DNA from: Piliocolobus tephrosceles
Taxonomy: Eukaryota; Chordata; Mammalia; Primates; Cercopithecidae
Assembly: GCF_002776525.5 (NCBI RefSeq)
Contig: NC_045443.1
Coordinates: 38,528,531 to 38,592,530, forward strand
Direction: 5' to 3'
DNA: 64,000 nucleotides
Positions within the stretch are counted from its first letter, which is position 1. Every line of letters begins with the position of its first letter. A program made the translations under genes and the position numbers. Of the stretch, positions 21,367-32,715 are shown piece by piece. The notes beneath the pieces were generated by a model. That model had not been told where the DNA came from. It worked only from the letters and a program-made list of their open reading frames with translations, and ran no database searches.

Positions 21367-23265
21367 GATGGCAGTGCTAGAATTCATTTTAGGGAGGAAC
21401 TATCGTTGTTAGCTTTAAGGACAGAAATTGAGACTCACAAAGCATGAGTTAACAGTAAACAAAGCAATAATGGACACAGCTAAATTTATTTTCATGATGA
21501 ATAATCAGGAATTTGCGGGTGGATTTTGAATGAAGAAAAAATAGAAGATGGGAGAAATAAGAGATAAACAGTTAAAAATGCAGTAGAGAGTCTGAATGAC
21601 ATTCAAGATCAGGAATGATTAACATTTAAAGTTCTTTGCATCACTAAGAAGTAAATCTGCCACCTCTCCAAAACTTCAGTGAAGTCTGATGCTTGCAGTC
21701 TCCTGAAAGTGTTGTTGTTGGTTGTAGTTGTTTTTGCCAAAGAAATAAATGAAGGACTGAGTCCTATATTTGAACTATTGACAAAGCAGGAATAAAGAAA
21801 CATCCAGAAGGCATACAAGACAAAAAGGATTCTGTGGAAACAGATAATGAAAGCCAAACTGATCATGAGAATAAACTTTTCCTTGCCTCAATATTTCTCA
21901 GGAATTTGGAGGAAAAGCATGGAAATTTTCTCGGGACATGAATTACAGGTTCAATTCAATTTTATTACCACTTAAACAGCTAAAAAGACCTTGCTGTGCA
22001 TAGATTTCTAGATGGGCATAGGTCTCTCTACCAGGCAACACCTCATTTTCACCAAACAGAGGCGTTTACTTTTACTATCAGCATTAAAATCACCCATAAT
22101 CATTAATTTGTCCACAGTTTTACTTTTCAACAGCCCTAATGTACACGCTTTCCATTACTCCTCCTTTTCAGATGCTGCCTCTGCTCACTACTGTCTCATC
22201 ACAGACTTTTCTACCTACCAGATGGTGGTGTGTGCCTTTCCTTCTTTGTATTCACACTCCCTACAGCGCGCACTGCATAAACACCAAGTGCAATAAACAT
22301 TTCAGCTGCTCAAAAATTGTTCTAAAATTTATGGCAGAGTCCGTTCCATTTGGGAAAGGCAGCACACATGTATTAGTGCAACAAAAGACATAGTAAAATA
22401 ACACCACCAATTAACAGGGCTAAAGTTAGCAACATTCCTTCACGTTTTGTTTTCTGCACCTCCCCCCACCTTCGTATTAGAAAAACCAAGGATGCTGGGA
22501 ATATAATAGGTCTGTTAACCATGCAGGTTGTCAAAGAGATACTGAGCCTTGGTTAACCCTGATGACCTCCCCATATGATAATAATTAACACCTTTGAAGA
22601 AAGAAAGTTAAGTACTCAAATAGAGTGCTTAATATACCAGAATGAGTAACTCTGGACATGGAGTTGTGGAGGATTTTATTAGGGAAAGTCTCATAAATGA
22701 GGTGCCATATGAATTGCATCATGAAAGAAAAAGAAGAGTTTGCCAGACAAGTAAAAAGGGGGGAACTATTCTAGGCAGAGAAAGCACTGTATTCAAAGAT
22801 TCACAAACGAGAAGAAACTAAATGTCTTTTGTTGACAGCAGGAAGTTGAAAAATTCTGTAACATGAGGAGAGGTTTTAAGGACAAGTTATTAAAAAACCT
22901 ATTCCAAAGATGACAGTTCTCGGAAATCCCCTTTAGAGAGTTTGTTCAGGCAATGATGTGAACCAATTATTAAACAAATAGACAACCAAAAATAAGCACT
23001 GTAGGCTTTGCACTTTCGTTCCTGGAATTTCTCCAAACTACAACCTCATTGCCCACTGAAGATAATTCCAGGACCCTGGAAAGTCCAGACATTACCAGTT
23101 CACTCTCTCAGGCTGCCCTTTGTGTCAACAACTTGCCTCATCTCAACACTTAGACCCTACACTGATCTTCTTGACTTTGGGTATATGCCTTCTAGTTCTG
23201 TTCACCATGATCTCTGGAAAGAGCTTTATGCCCTCCTCTCCTCCTCTCACCACTGTCACCCTGCA
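21367..23265. other. Mostly unassigned sequence
   Basis: A block at about 22640-22850 (gggaaagtctcataaatgag ... gaactattctaggcagag) resembles a common old mammalian repeat, perhaps L2-related, but I cannot name it firmly. Open frames of up to 94 codons (22012-22296) show no motif. Confidence 0.35.
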
Positions 23266-23267
23266 CA

Positions 23268-23305
23268 CACACACACACACACACATACATACACACACAC
23301 ACACC
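23268..23305. repeat. (CA)n microsatellite
   Basis: Interrupted CA run with two CATA steps in the middle. It gives rise to histidine/threonine-rich chance frames at 23008-23373 and 23120-23314. Confidence 0.95.
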
Positions 23306-26300
23306 CTACCTTAGGTTACAAAGCAGTTACCTTCTGTGTCTCCACTTTCCAAGCTGTCCTCATTACACACTAGAGTCAGACAATTAACAATGAAAAGTCA
23401 AAGGATGTTTTCAAGCAAAAGAACAACGTGCTAGAATTATCAAGAGTACTGACACTGGACATTTTTTCTTATGAAATATGAAAGCAATAGTCATTAAAAA
23501 GTTGGAGTTCAAAAAAATAGCCAGATAAAATTTTAGCAAACATTCTCAGATGATTAGCCCATGAGTGACAAGGTATTACAAACTACTTAAGAGTATAACA
23601 ACACACCCCAACACAATAAAAATAGTAAGCTGTCCAGATTTTTCAGAATTAGATACTTGTCTAAAATCCATCTTATTCCCCGCTACCATTCATCTATGTG
23701 AATTTTATTAACAAAAGTAACACATAAAGTGGAGGGAAAGAGCCAGAGAAGGAAGAGTGTAGTGCAAGATAACAAATAAGTACAAATAAGGACCGCAATG
23801 CAAACTAATATTAAAACCTAAATCTCCATAGCATGAACTTCAGGAGATTTGCATGGCATTAAGAAATCATTTATTATTGGTTTTTCTGCACTTATAGATA
23901 AATGAAACCAGGAAAATCTCCATTTTCCCAGCTGCAAATTTTCTGAGTATGGTGTAATATTAAGCTATTGGGTTGAAGAGTGTTGTTCACAGTAACTACT
24001 AGTTTTGAACATAATATGAATAATCAGCATGAAATAGTATTCTTGGACCCCTCGTTGTAATCAACATGTCATTGTTACAATATTATGGTACCCAAATAAA
24101 GTAGAGTCTCCTCATTCTAATTTTTGAATGTGTTTAAAGAACAAATTATAATAATTTCCAAAACCATGAAGGACAGCTTTGTGAGATTTCATCTTTCTAC
24201 TAAAAATGATAAGAAATTCACTAATGAGTCCATTAGACAGAGTCCATTAAAGGTGACAGGGCAAAGATCTCTTGGAGACTTCATCAAGTGGAGACAATAT
24301 GCAAAATTAACTCAGCGTCCCTTCAGCTTCCCTGTGCTCAACAGGAAATGAGGTTTGAGTGACAACTTTATTTAGCAAGTCAAAGGTGGTTGAAAATTTT
24401 ATGAAATGGTGCAACTCACATGCAAAACAGAGCAGATATTTATTAGAAGAATTTGATGTGATACAGCGAAAAATGTGAATAACTCTCATTAGATATTAGT
24501 TAATAAAGGGCATGAAATATAAATTAGCTGCAAGCTTGATGTGCATAAAGTTGACTTTTGTTGGCAATATTAGCCTTATCACTGTATGTTCATTAATATG
24601 GATCCATTTATTGTCCGGTCTCCTTTTATAGTCAACTCATTTGAAATCATAATAGTTCCTATTAGTTAGGCTTCATTTAAAACTATCACTGATTGTTTAG
24701 ACATCCATCCTTAGAAATTTATTTATAATTACAATTCTTGGGTCCCAGAGACTTCGTTTCAGTCAAGAACAAATTTTTATTTTAAGAAAATGTGTCATAT
24801 ACACAGATATACAAAACAGGGTTACTGATACTTGGACAACTCAGAAGATAGAATTCTACATTTTAAAACGGTTAGTGGAAATATTTTCATGGGAAAAACC
24901 ATGAAGCCATGTGGCCTAAAATCCACTGCAGATAATAATACACATGTTATTATTTTATGATAAAAATACAAACATTAATTTTATGATGAAAATACAAACA
25001 TTAATATTTTATATATATATTGTTTCATTATATATTATTATTAAAGGAAATAAATTTTTAAGAAAGAATATGAAGACAAAGCCTAATTTTATTAAAGCCC
25101 TGATATTGTAGTGATGACAAGACTCAACATTCACAGAATAATAACCAAACATTTACTAAATGTTTTATACTTTTTAATATCTTACCAATACATAAATTCA
25201 ACAGAGATTTGTGTATATTTAGGATGTTTTGACAAAATAATTATCCTTCTCTAACAATATCTAAATTGTGAATATGTGAACCAAAATAGCACTTTTTAAA
25301 AAATAGGAGGATGTAGCTGGCAAATTCAGTATATTCTGGTTTCCATTATTTTAAAATTAAATGCTTAATGTGCTTAATGTGAGTTCCATTCTGGGGTACT
25401 TCCGTTATTTGACTATGGCAACCCATGTATCTTGTAAACTAGCATGTTACAGGAAGCAAGCCCGGGATATATAACCCTAGCAATTAAAATGAATCACTTT
25501 CACAGCGGTACCCCCAATCAGGAGACCCTACTTCCCCAGCTGTTTAACTATCATGACGTTTAGTTCAAACTTGTTATCTGATGACTGTCCCCCAGTCCAG
25601 ACTTTTTCAGTTTTTTCCTGATATCATCGTACTGCTTCCTCCAGCTCCAGTATTTTTTTTGTGAATAGGTAGTGAATTCAAGTTAAACACATTTGGCAAG
25701 AATATCTTCTAAGGGATGCTGTATACTGCACATTACATCATTTTAGGAGGCCCTTTGTGATTAGCAAGCCATCTACAGGTTGACTGGCATTACATGAAAT
25801 CATTTCCCTAACGGATTAGCACCATCAATAATGATTGCTTGAATCAAATAGTTTATTAGAGGGTTAACAATGATTTTTAAAGTTATGTAATTCCCTCTGC
25901 ATTTCAGGTGGCATTCTTCCGTAAAGTTTCCTCATCAATAGATGTATTTGCTGACCCTGAACTATAGTTCTATGAAAAGGTAGGATAAATGCTTAATTCT
26001 TTCCTTTTAATTACCAACTTCTAAAGACGTTGATTTAATAGTACTTTCCAGTGGTGGCAAGTGAAGGTTTATTCTTTTGTTTCTTTTTTGTTGTTACTGT
26101 TAGTATCAATATGCACTTGTGAATTTTTACATATTCAATGACTTTCACTTTATTGCATTATTTATAATGATCAAACTTCAAATTCGGTCAGCTGCAGTTC
26201 TTTCAAATTGGTTCCCATGTCCTTTTAATATGCTTTTGTTGATTACTTTCTCACTTTCTGGTACAAAATATCCTAAACATGGAAACAACTCTTTCTCCAA

Positions 26301-26607
26301 GAAATTTTTAGTATAAAAGGTATTTAGAAACCAAAATGTGGGCACTAAGAACTTCAATGTTCCTGAGGTATCAGTAATTCTAGATTTCCATCAGTGGGCA
26401 AAGCTAAAAACCATATATTTTTCACATCATGGGTGCATATTAATATTTCCCATTAAAATTGATCATTTCAAGGTTTTTATTTCATTTCTTTGATTTTTAT
26501 ACTTATGTCCTTTCTCTTACATTTCGAATTTTGTTTCCTAACATTATATTACTCTTGCTCTACACTACAACAGTAATAAACAGTTTCAAAATAACTATAT
26601 CAATACT
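23306..26607. other. Unassigned AT-rich sequence
   Basis: About 3.3 kb with no repeat or gene that I can name. It includes a 26-base tandem duplication at 24953-25004 and a TATATA run near 25010. No frame exceeds 75 codons. Confidence 0.45.
24953..25004. repeat. 26-base tandem duplication
   Basis: Two adjacent copies of a unit starting ttttatgat and ending caaacattaa (24953-24978 and 24979-25004), differing at one base. Confidence 0.9.
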
Positions 26608-26623
26608 AATAGTAAAACTGACT

Positions 26624-26853
26624 CCATCCTGGCTAACACTGTGAAACCCCGTCTCCACTAAAAATACAAAAAATTAGCCGGGCGTAGTGGCGGACGCCTG
26701 TACTCCCAGCTACTTTGGAGGCTGAGGCAGGAGAATGGTCTGAACTCGGGAGGCGGAGCTTGCAGTGGGCGGAGATCGCGCCACTGCACTCCAGCCTGGG
26801 CGACAGAGCGAGACTCTATCTCAAAAAAAAATAAAATAAAATAACAAGAATAA
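26624..26853 (+). mobile_element. 5'-truncated Alu (Y-like)
   Basis: It starts within the left monomer at ccatcctggctaacactgtg and runs to an A-rich tail with ataaaataaaataac. The gaggcggagcttgcagtggg segment is of the younger Y type. A perfect 16-base target duplication, aatagtaaaactgact, flanks it (26608-26623 and 26854-26869), so the missing 5' end was lost at insertion and not later. Confidence 0.95.
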
Positions 26854-27142
26854 AATAGTAAAACTGACTGAAGTTTAATATTTTTACTGTTTTGCTTCTT
26901 TATTTTTGTTCTTATATACCAGTAAATGTATGCAGAGTTCTGAAGTTATTTGAAATTATTATTTTCTCTCTGTGTGGTTATGGTTCCAATTTGGCATAGA
27001 GTTGGGTTCATTTGTTTCTGTTTGCATTCACTTTAAAGCCATGCCTTAGTTACAGCGACAGACTGTTACACTGGGGGACATAGCATAGTTTGCCCAACTG
27101 CAACCCTGTCAATGTCCGTCTGCATTGTTTCCAATTTTTTGT

Positions 27143-27285
27143 TAGTGAAATATATAAAAATAAATTTCCTTGGCTTACTGGGGTAGCAAACAAATATCTA
27201 TGAGTAATGCCCCATAGTGAAATATATAAAAATAAATTTCCTTGGCTTACTGGGGTAGCAAACAAATATCTATGAGTAATGCCCC
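27143..27285. repeat. Perfect 72-base tandem duplication
   Basis: The unit beginning tagtgaaatatataaaaat and ending gagtaatgcccca occurs at 27143-27214 and again at 27215-27285 without any difference over 71 bases. Because 72 is a multiple of three, an antisense frame (27050-27337) repeats a 24-residue block; that frame has no sign of being a gene. Confidence 0.97.
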
Positions 27286-27888
27286 TATATCGCCAGCTAG
27301 CAAGGCACTTAATAAAACCCAAACAACTGTCACACACAGGTTATAAGGTCATTTCTCACATATAAGATAAACTAGAAATCTATCCAAAGGATAGAATCAA
27401 GGAGAATGTTATGAAGTTTGCTGGAAAATAACAAATGAGTTTCACATGTTATTTCATTTCCCAAGGGCACTTTGATAAGCATACACACATATTGTCAATG
27501 CACACTGGGACCCCAGCGCATGTGGGGGACACAGAAACAAGCAAGTTCAAAACCATAAATGCCATTTAGTAACAAATTAAATATTTGTCATGAGTGACAG
27601 CACAACAATAAGTAAAACAATGCAGTATACTTTTTGGTTGCCAACAATGTGGAGAATGATGGAAATGCAAAACATGAAGACACTGTCCTTCATGAAGGTA
27701 ATGATAAGGTTTCTATTTACAACATTTTTATAACATTTCCATTTAAAAGAGTCACAGAAGCTTGAACTTATCAGTATACAGAATGAATGAATGAATGAAC
27801 AAAATTAAATGCTGTAGGAAAGTGAGTGTGTATGGGTTGTGGACAAGAAATGGGAATTCATAGACATGATTTAAGAAGCAACTAACCA
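27286..27888. other. Unassigned sequence with a short (GAAT)n
   Basis: Nothing recognised except a four-unit GAAT run near 27782-27799. Confidence 0.45.
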
Positions 27889-28191
27889 GGCCAGGCGCAG
27901 TGGCTCACACCTGTAATCCCAGCAATTTGGGAGGCTGAGGTGGGTGGATCACCTGAGGTCAGGAGTTCAAGACCAGCCTAACCAATATGGTGAAACCCCA
28001 TCTCTACTAAAACTACAAAAATTAGCCAGGTGTGGTGGTAGGTGCCTGTAGTTCCAGCTACTAGGGAGGCTGAGACTGGAGAATTTCTTGAACCCAGGAG
28101 GCGGAGGTTGAAGCGAGCCAAGATCACGCCACTACACTCCAGCCTAGGCAACAGAGCAAGACTCTGTCTCAAAATAAAAAAAAGAAAAAAA
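27889..28191 (+). mobile_element. Alu element
   Basis: From ggccaggcgcagtggctcac to an A-rich tail. The flanking duplication aagcaactaacca recurs in slightly changed form at 28193 (aagcaacaacca). Confidence 0.95.
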
Positions 28192-28371
28192 CAAGCAACA
28201 ACCATATTTCCAAATGAAGTCTAAAGCTAAAGAAACTACTCATTTTTAATACCTCTCAAAACTGTCAGTATGTGCACCAGATGCACAGCAGAAAAATCCT
28301 AGCCTAGTGGTATTTAAGCTTCAGTGTGCATTAAGATTCACCTGGAGTGTTTGCTAAAAATGTAGATTCTG

Positions 28372-29041
28372 CTACAAAGAACTCAAACAAATATACAAGA
28401 AAAAAACAAACAACCCCATCCAAAAGTGGGGAAAGGATATGAACAGACATTTCTCAAAAGAAGACATTCATACAGCCAACAGACACATGAAAAAATGCTC
28501 ATCATCACTCGCCATCAGAGAAATGCAAATCAAAACCACAATGAGATACCATCTCACACCAGTTAGAATGGCAATCATTAAAAAATCAGGAAACAACAGG
28601 TGTTGGAGAGGATGTGGAGAAATAGGAACACTTTTACACTGTTGGTGGGATTGTAAACTAGTTCAACCATTATGGAAAACAGTATGGCAATTCCTCAAGG
28701 ATCTAGAACTAGATGTACCATATGACCCAGCCATCCCACTACTGGGTATATACCCAAAGGATTATAAATTATTCTACTACAAAGACACATGCACACGTAT
28801 GTTTATTGCGGCACTATTCACAATAGCAAAGACTTGGAATCAACCCAAATGTCCATCAGTGACAGACTGGATTAAGAAAATGTGGCACATATACACCATG
28901 GAATACTATGCAGCCATAAAAAAGGATGAGTTTGCGTCCTTTGTAGAGACATGGATGCAGCTGGAAACCATCATTCTTAGCAAATTATCACAAGAAGAGA
29001 AAACCAAACACCGCATGTTCTCACTCATAGGTGGGAACTGA
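28372..29041 (+). pseudogene. L1 ORF2 C-terminal fragment
   Basis: This is the last ~220 codons of ORF2, open from 28439 to the normal stop at 29039-29041. It contains the cysteine-rich region CWRGCGEIGTLLHCWWDC seen at the ORF2 C-terminus. There is no endonuclease or reverse transcriptase domain, so it cannot act alone. Sequence and subfamily are close to the L1 at 36664-42855. The L1 3'UTR follows, with a G-rich run at 29096-29117 and the inner A-tail ending at 29285. Confidence 0.9.
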
Positions 29042-29285
29042 ACAATGAGCTCACTTGGACTCGGGAAGGGGAACATCACACACTGGGGCCTATCATGGGG
29101 AGGGGGGAGGGGGGAGGGATTGCATTGGGGAGTTATACCTGATATAAATGATGAATTGATGGGTGCTGACGAGTTGATGGGTGCAGCACACCAACATGGC
29201 ACATGTATACATATGTAACAAACCTGCACATTATGCACATGTACCCTAGAACTTAAAGTATAATAAAAATAAAAATAAAAAAAAA

Positions 29286-29925
29286 GGATAACAGGATATA
29301 GAATATTCAAGATTTTTTTAAATTCCAGAATTCAATAATTAAGAAAAACAATGTTTTTACATGATGAAGAAATATACATGTGTATATATAACATAAAAGA
29401 TATTTTCATGGGTAAGCAAATATATATAAAGCCCTGTAATAGCTCACCACGGCAGCTTGGCGCAATAGTAAAAAAAAAAAAAAGTACAGGTTCTTTTTCA
29501 GAAGGAGTGGGAGATGGAGGTACACAGGTTTTTAAGTCACCTGGATTCATGACCTAGCCACAAAAGCCCTGTGTATCCTTAAAGAGTTACAGCCTTTAAA
29601 AGAGGTTTATATCTGATACGGTTTGGGTGTCTCCCCACCCAAATCTCATCTTGAATTGCAGGTCCCATAATCCCCATGTGTCATGGGAGGGACCATTAGG
29701 AGGTAACTGAATCACTGGGGGGCAGGTTTTTCCTGTGCTGTTCTCATGATAGTGAGTAAGTCTCACGAGTTCTGATGGTTTTATAAAGGCCCAATTGCCC
29801 TGCACACGCTCTCTTTCCTGTTGCCATGTAAGACGTGACTTTGCTCCTCCTTCACCTTCTGCCATGACTGTGAGGCCTCCCCAGCCATGTGGAACCATAA
29901 GTGCATTAAACCTCTTTTTCTTTAT
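29286..29925 (+). other. Transduced source-locus segment
   Basis: Begins ggataacaggatatagaat directly after the inner L1 tail and ends at the poly(A) addition point in a MaLR LTR. The first 328 bases (29286-29613) hold an internal A-run near 29470 and a possible MIR-like stretch near 29538-29595. The sequence should have a parent copy next to a related L1 elsewhere in the genome. Confidence 0.82.
29614..29925 (+). mobile_element. MaLR LTR (MST type), 3' end cut at its poly(A) site
   Basis: Begins tgatacggtttgggtgtctc and follows the MST LTR to cctctttttctttata, where an intact LTR would continue with about 60 more bases ending in ggactaataca. It is replaced there by poly(A). Compare the complete relative at 4751-5123. 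Confidence 0.9.
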
Positions 29926-29948
29926 AAAAAAAAAAAAAGAAAAAAGAA
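29905..29948 (+). terminator. LTR poly(A) signal ATTAAA and outer poly(A) tail
   Basis: ATTAAA at 29905-29910 lies about 15 bases before the first tail A at 29926. The tail is impure (aaaaaaagaaaaaagaaa), as old L1 tails are. The signal belongs to the LTR and ended the transduced transcript. Confidence 0.8.
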
Positions 29949-30046
29949 AAAAATGTAGATTCTGATTCAGGCTCAGGAATTCCTATTTAAATGTCTTATG
30001 TGATCCTGAGAAAAAGTGGTACAAAGAGAATTTTGAGAAACACTGT

Positions 30047-31145
30047 TCCCTGCCAAGTGGCAGGCTTACGGAGAATGGTTTGCTTCCCCTCTCCTTTTCT
30101 CTATGAGCTTTCTTGGATGGTAGTTTTTGTTGTTGTTGCTTTGTTTTTATTGTCAGTAACACACCTCACTGTCCTAACACCGTAGCTGAGCTCATCCTTC
30201 TTATAGGGAAATATTGTTTCTTTACCTCAAAATTCAAATTTGAATTATATTTCAAATTAGAGTCTGCCAAAATCACCGATGTTTAAATAGAGAAAAGTAG
30301 TGGATCTGGGGTTTTTATTCCGTGATAATTGCATGGAATTTGTGAGGTAGGAAGAGCAGAGAAAAAGGAGTAGAAAGATGAATTAAGCCTTTACTTCAAA
30401 TAAAGACACTGCAAAGATGCCAGAAAATATTAATACGTAAAAATATTTCTCTGGGTATTAAAACTAATTAAAGGTAATTAAAATGCATATTAAGGTAGCT
30501 AGATAAATGGAATGGCCAGTTAATTTTGAATTTCAGATAAACAACAAATACATTTTTAATATACATATCAAATTTAACCAGGCATCCTGGATTTTTATTT
30601 GTGAAATCTGATAACTCTAGTGCTTATTACACAAAGCAAGTATTAAAAATTACTTTACTGTGTGGCACAGAATGAAAAGCATGGATTATGTAGCTCTGAG
30701 TGGATCACTGACACACTGAGGCCTGCCTTCTGCTTGAAGAAAACCTTGCAAGCTATTTCCCGTGCCCTGGGAACCACCATTTATATCAAACATCTGAGAA
30801 ATTTCCCCAAAGACTATTTTACTCAATCAATATGTCAATTTGCTCCCAGCAAGAGCCTCTTAATACCCTACAGACCTTTTAAGTGAAAGATTGTAGAGGG
30901 CAGTTTAGTGCACGTAACTACATTCGTTTTCTAAATGTATATAATTATCTAATAACAATGCTGTATATATTATTTCTCTTCTTTCCCACAGGAAACTCAT
31001 TTGTGCCTTCTGGCTTTAAACATTAAATTCTGAGTTTTTGTTTTGTTTTGCTTTTTTGTGTCTCTAGTTTTCTCAAGGCATTCTATTAGTTTAGTTCTTT
31101 GCAAGGGCTTTTTGTGAGTTTTTTTGTTTTTTTGTTTTTTTCCCC
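30047..31145. other. Unassigned sequence
   Basis: No gene or repeat recognised. The longest frame is 74 codons (30662-30886) and has no motif. Confidence 0.45.
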
Positions 31146-31345
31146 CTAGCACTATTGACATTTTCCACCAGATAATTATTTGTTGTCAGGGGCTGTTCCG
31201 TGTATTGTAGGATGTTTAGCAGCATCTCCGATCTCTATTCTCTAGATATCAGAAGCACTCTCTAAGTTGTAACAACCAAAAATATCTCCAGACATTGCCA
31301 AATATCCTCTAGGGGACAAACCACACCTAGCTGAGAATCACTACA
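31146..31345 (-). mobile_element. MER20 (hAT-Charlie nonautonomous)
   Basis: Plus-strand blocks cactattgacattttccacc, attgtaggatgtttagcagc and ccagacattgccaaatatcc are the reverse complement of MER20. It is nearly full length (~200 bases). MER20 copies are known to have been used as hormone-responsive regulatory DNA in placental mammals; nothing here shows that for this copy. Confidence 0.85.
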
Positions 31346-31439
31346 TACAAGAATAGTTCGTAACTTGGTGCAACTTGTCTTTTTTTCTCTTTAAAAAAAT
31401 ACCGAAAAATATAATTAATCTAAATTCTCTCTCTTTTCT

Positions 31440-31708
31440 TTTTAGTAGAGGCATGGTCTTAGTCTGCCACCTAGGCTGGAGTGCTGTGGCACAAACATAG
31501 CTTACCACAGCCTCAAACCCCTGGGGTCAAATGACCCTCCTGTCTCAGCCTCACAAGTAGCTAAGACTACAGTTGTCCAGCTAATTTTAAAATTCATTTG
31601 CATTGTTTGTAGAGACAAGGTCATGCTATGTTGCCCAGGCTGGTCTTGAACTCCTGGCCTCAAGCAATCAAAGTGCTCCCAAAAGGCCTGAGCCACCATA
31701 CCCAGCCT
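31440..31708 (-). mobile_element. Old Alu (J-like), decayed
   Basis: Reverse-strand Alu blocks such as cacctaggctggagtgctg, tgttgcccaggctggtcttg and gcctgagccaccatacccag are present with many substitutions and a deletion near 31670. Confidence 0.9.
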
Positions 31709-32204
31709 ACCCATATTCTTAACAGAAAATTTTGTAAAAGTTTTTATAGATTTAAAATTTTTTAAAATATGCAGTCAAGTATACTCAAAAATGTGTTAGG
31801 AAAACAGTCAATAAATGATATCAAAATAGACCGATAAGTAATTTTTAAAAATAGGTCACCAAACTAAATCTATTAAATAATAAAATTTCTTAAACCGAAA
31901 TATATAAAAACTGTTGAGAACAATCTTGGGTATTTATCAATATTGTATATTAATAACTTAGTAAACTGAGGTAATAAAAATAAATCATAAAGGAAAAGAC
32001 TGAAAGATTCAGCTCTGTAGACATTACATATCTACATAATGCAAATTAAAATAATAATGAAAATGAAAATACTGCAAAAATATATCTTACTAATATAAAG
32101 AACATATAGGGTAGAATAAAAAGGTATAGCTATAGTTTAGTATATAGCAGATGCCCTCCCAGCTGAGGCTATTGGGATAGCAGTTAGTGAGTTAATCAAA
32201 AACT
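31709..32204. other. Unassigned AT-rich sequence
   Basis: Very AT-rich with many short A and T runs. Nothing recognised. Confidence 0.45.
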
Positions 32205-32520
32205 TAAAATTCAAATTACTCCTAAGTTCCTTAAATACTTTAACTTAAACCATGTAAATGCAAAGTTATTTAGCAATCTTTGATACAGAATCAACCCTTT
32301 TATTTGGAATATTAGTTCATTGATAGGTGTTCCATATTCACTTTCTTGCAGAAACCACACCCATAATGCATCTGCAATGATTTCCTGCACATTACTTTTT
32401 ATTGAGAGTTTTTTAAAATCTGAGAGCAAATTTATTCTCAATGCTTATGTCCTTCAATCTGTTGCAATTATCTACCCATCTTCAGTTCAACAGCATGATT
32501 CTCTCATTAACTAATCTTTA
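32205..32520 (-). pseudogene. Pogo/Tigger-like transposase relic (CENP-B-type HTH)
   Basis: The minus strand has a 76-codon frame (32211-32441). Its segment DALWVWFLQESEYGTPINEL, followed by an Ile/Lys-rich helix and FAFTWFKLKYL, resembles the second helix-turn-helix of CENP-B and Tigger transposases (aLxxWFxqxxxxGxPisgp ... GWLxrFkxRxgI). Stops upstream in the same strand break the first helix-turn-helix. This domain binds DNA; no catalytic DDE region was seen. It is probably a Tigger fragment. Confidence 0.5.
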
Positions 32521-32715
32521 TTCCATCTTTCTGATGTATTCAACTTAGTTTCTATAGAAATGCTTCTCTTTCCACACTCGTATTTCACTATTTTAAATAA
32601 TATAAAATTGAACAATAATTTCACATTACAAATCAATTTCAAGCAACACGAACAAGTGAGGGAAAAGTACAGCTGACACTTGGTAAGAATACAACAAACA
32701 TAATTTAAATAGAAC

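Larger units (their letters stand above)
28372..29948 (+). mobile_element. L1PA insertion with a 3' transduction
   Basis: The unit consists of a 5'-truncated L1 (28372-29285), about 640 bases of non-L1 DNA (29286-29925) and a second, outer poly(A) tail (29926-29948). The 16-base target duplication aaaaatgtagattctg lies at 28356-28371 and 29949-29964, outside the second tail. So the L1 transcript read through its own poly(A) site at the source locus, ended downstream, and was inserted as one piece. Confidence 0.88.
28303..30046 (-). mobile_element. MER5A-type element split by an L1 insertion
   Basis: The left part (28303-28371: cagtgtgcattaagattcac, ctggagtgtttgctaaaaat) and right part (29965-30046, ending tttgagaaacactg) join into one MER5-like hAT relic if the L1 unit and one copy of its 16-base duplication are removed. 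This continuity defines the pre-insertion site precisely. Confidence 0.7.

Noticed and set aside
22012..22393. Overlapping 94- and 84-codon frames
   Set aside because: No known domain, no similarity that I recognise, and the two frames are offset readings of the same DNA.
28439..29041. 200-codon frame as a possible gene
   Set aside because: It is the C-terminal end of L1 ORF2 in a 5'-truncated copy.
29467..29484. Internal A-run as the end of a separate retrocopy
   Set aside because: No target duplication brackets it and the outer 16-base duplication accounts for the whole unit; it was probably already in the transduced source DNA.
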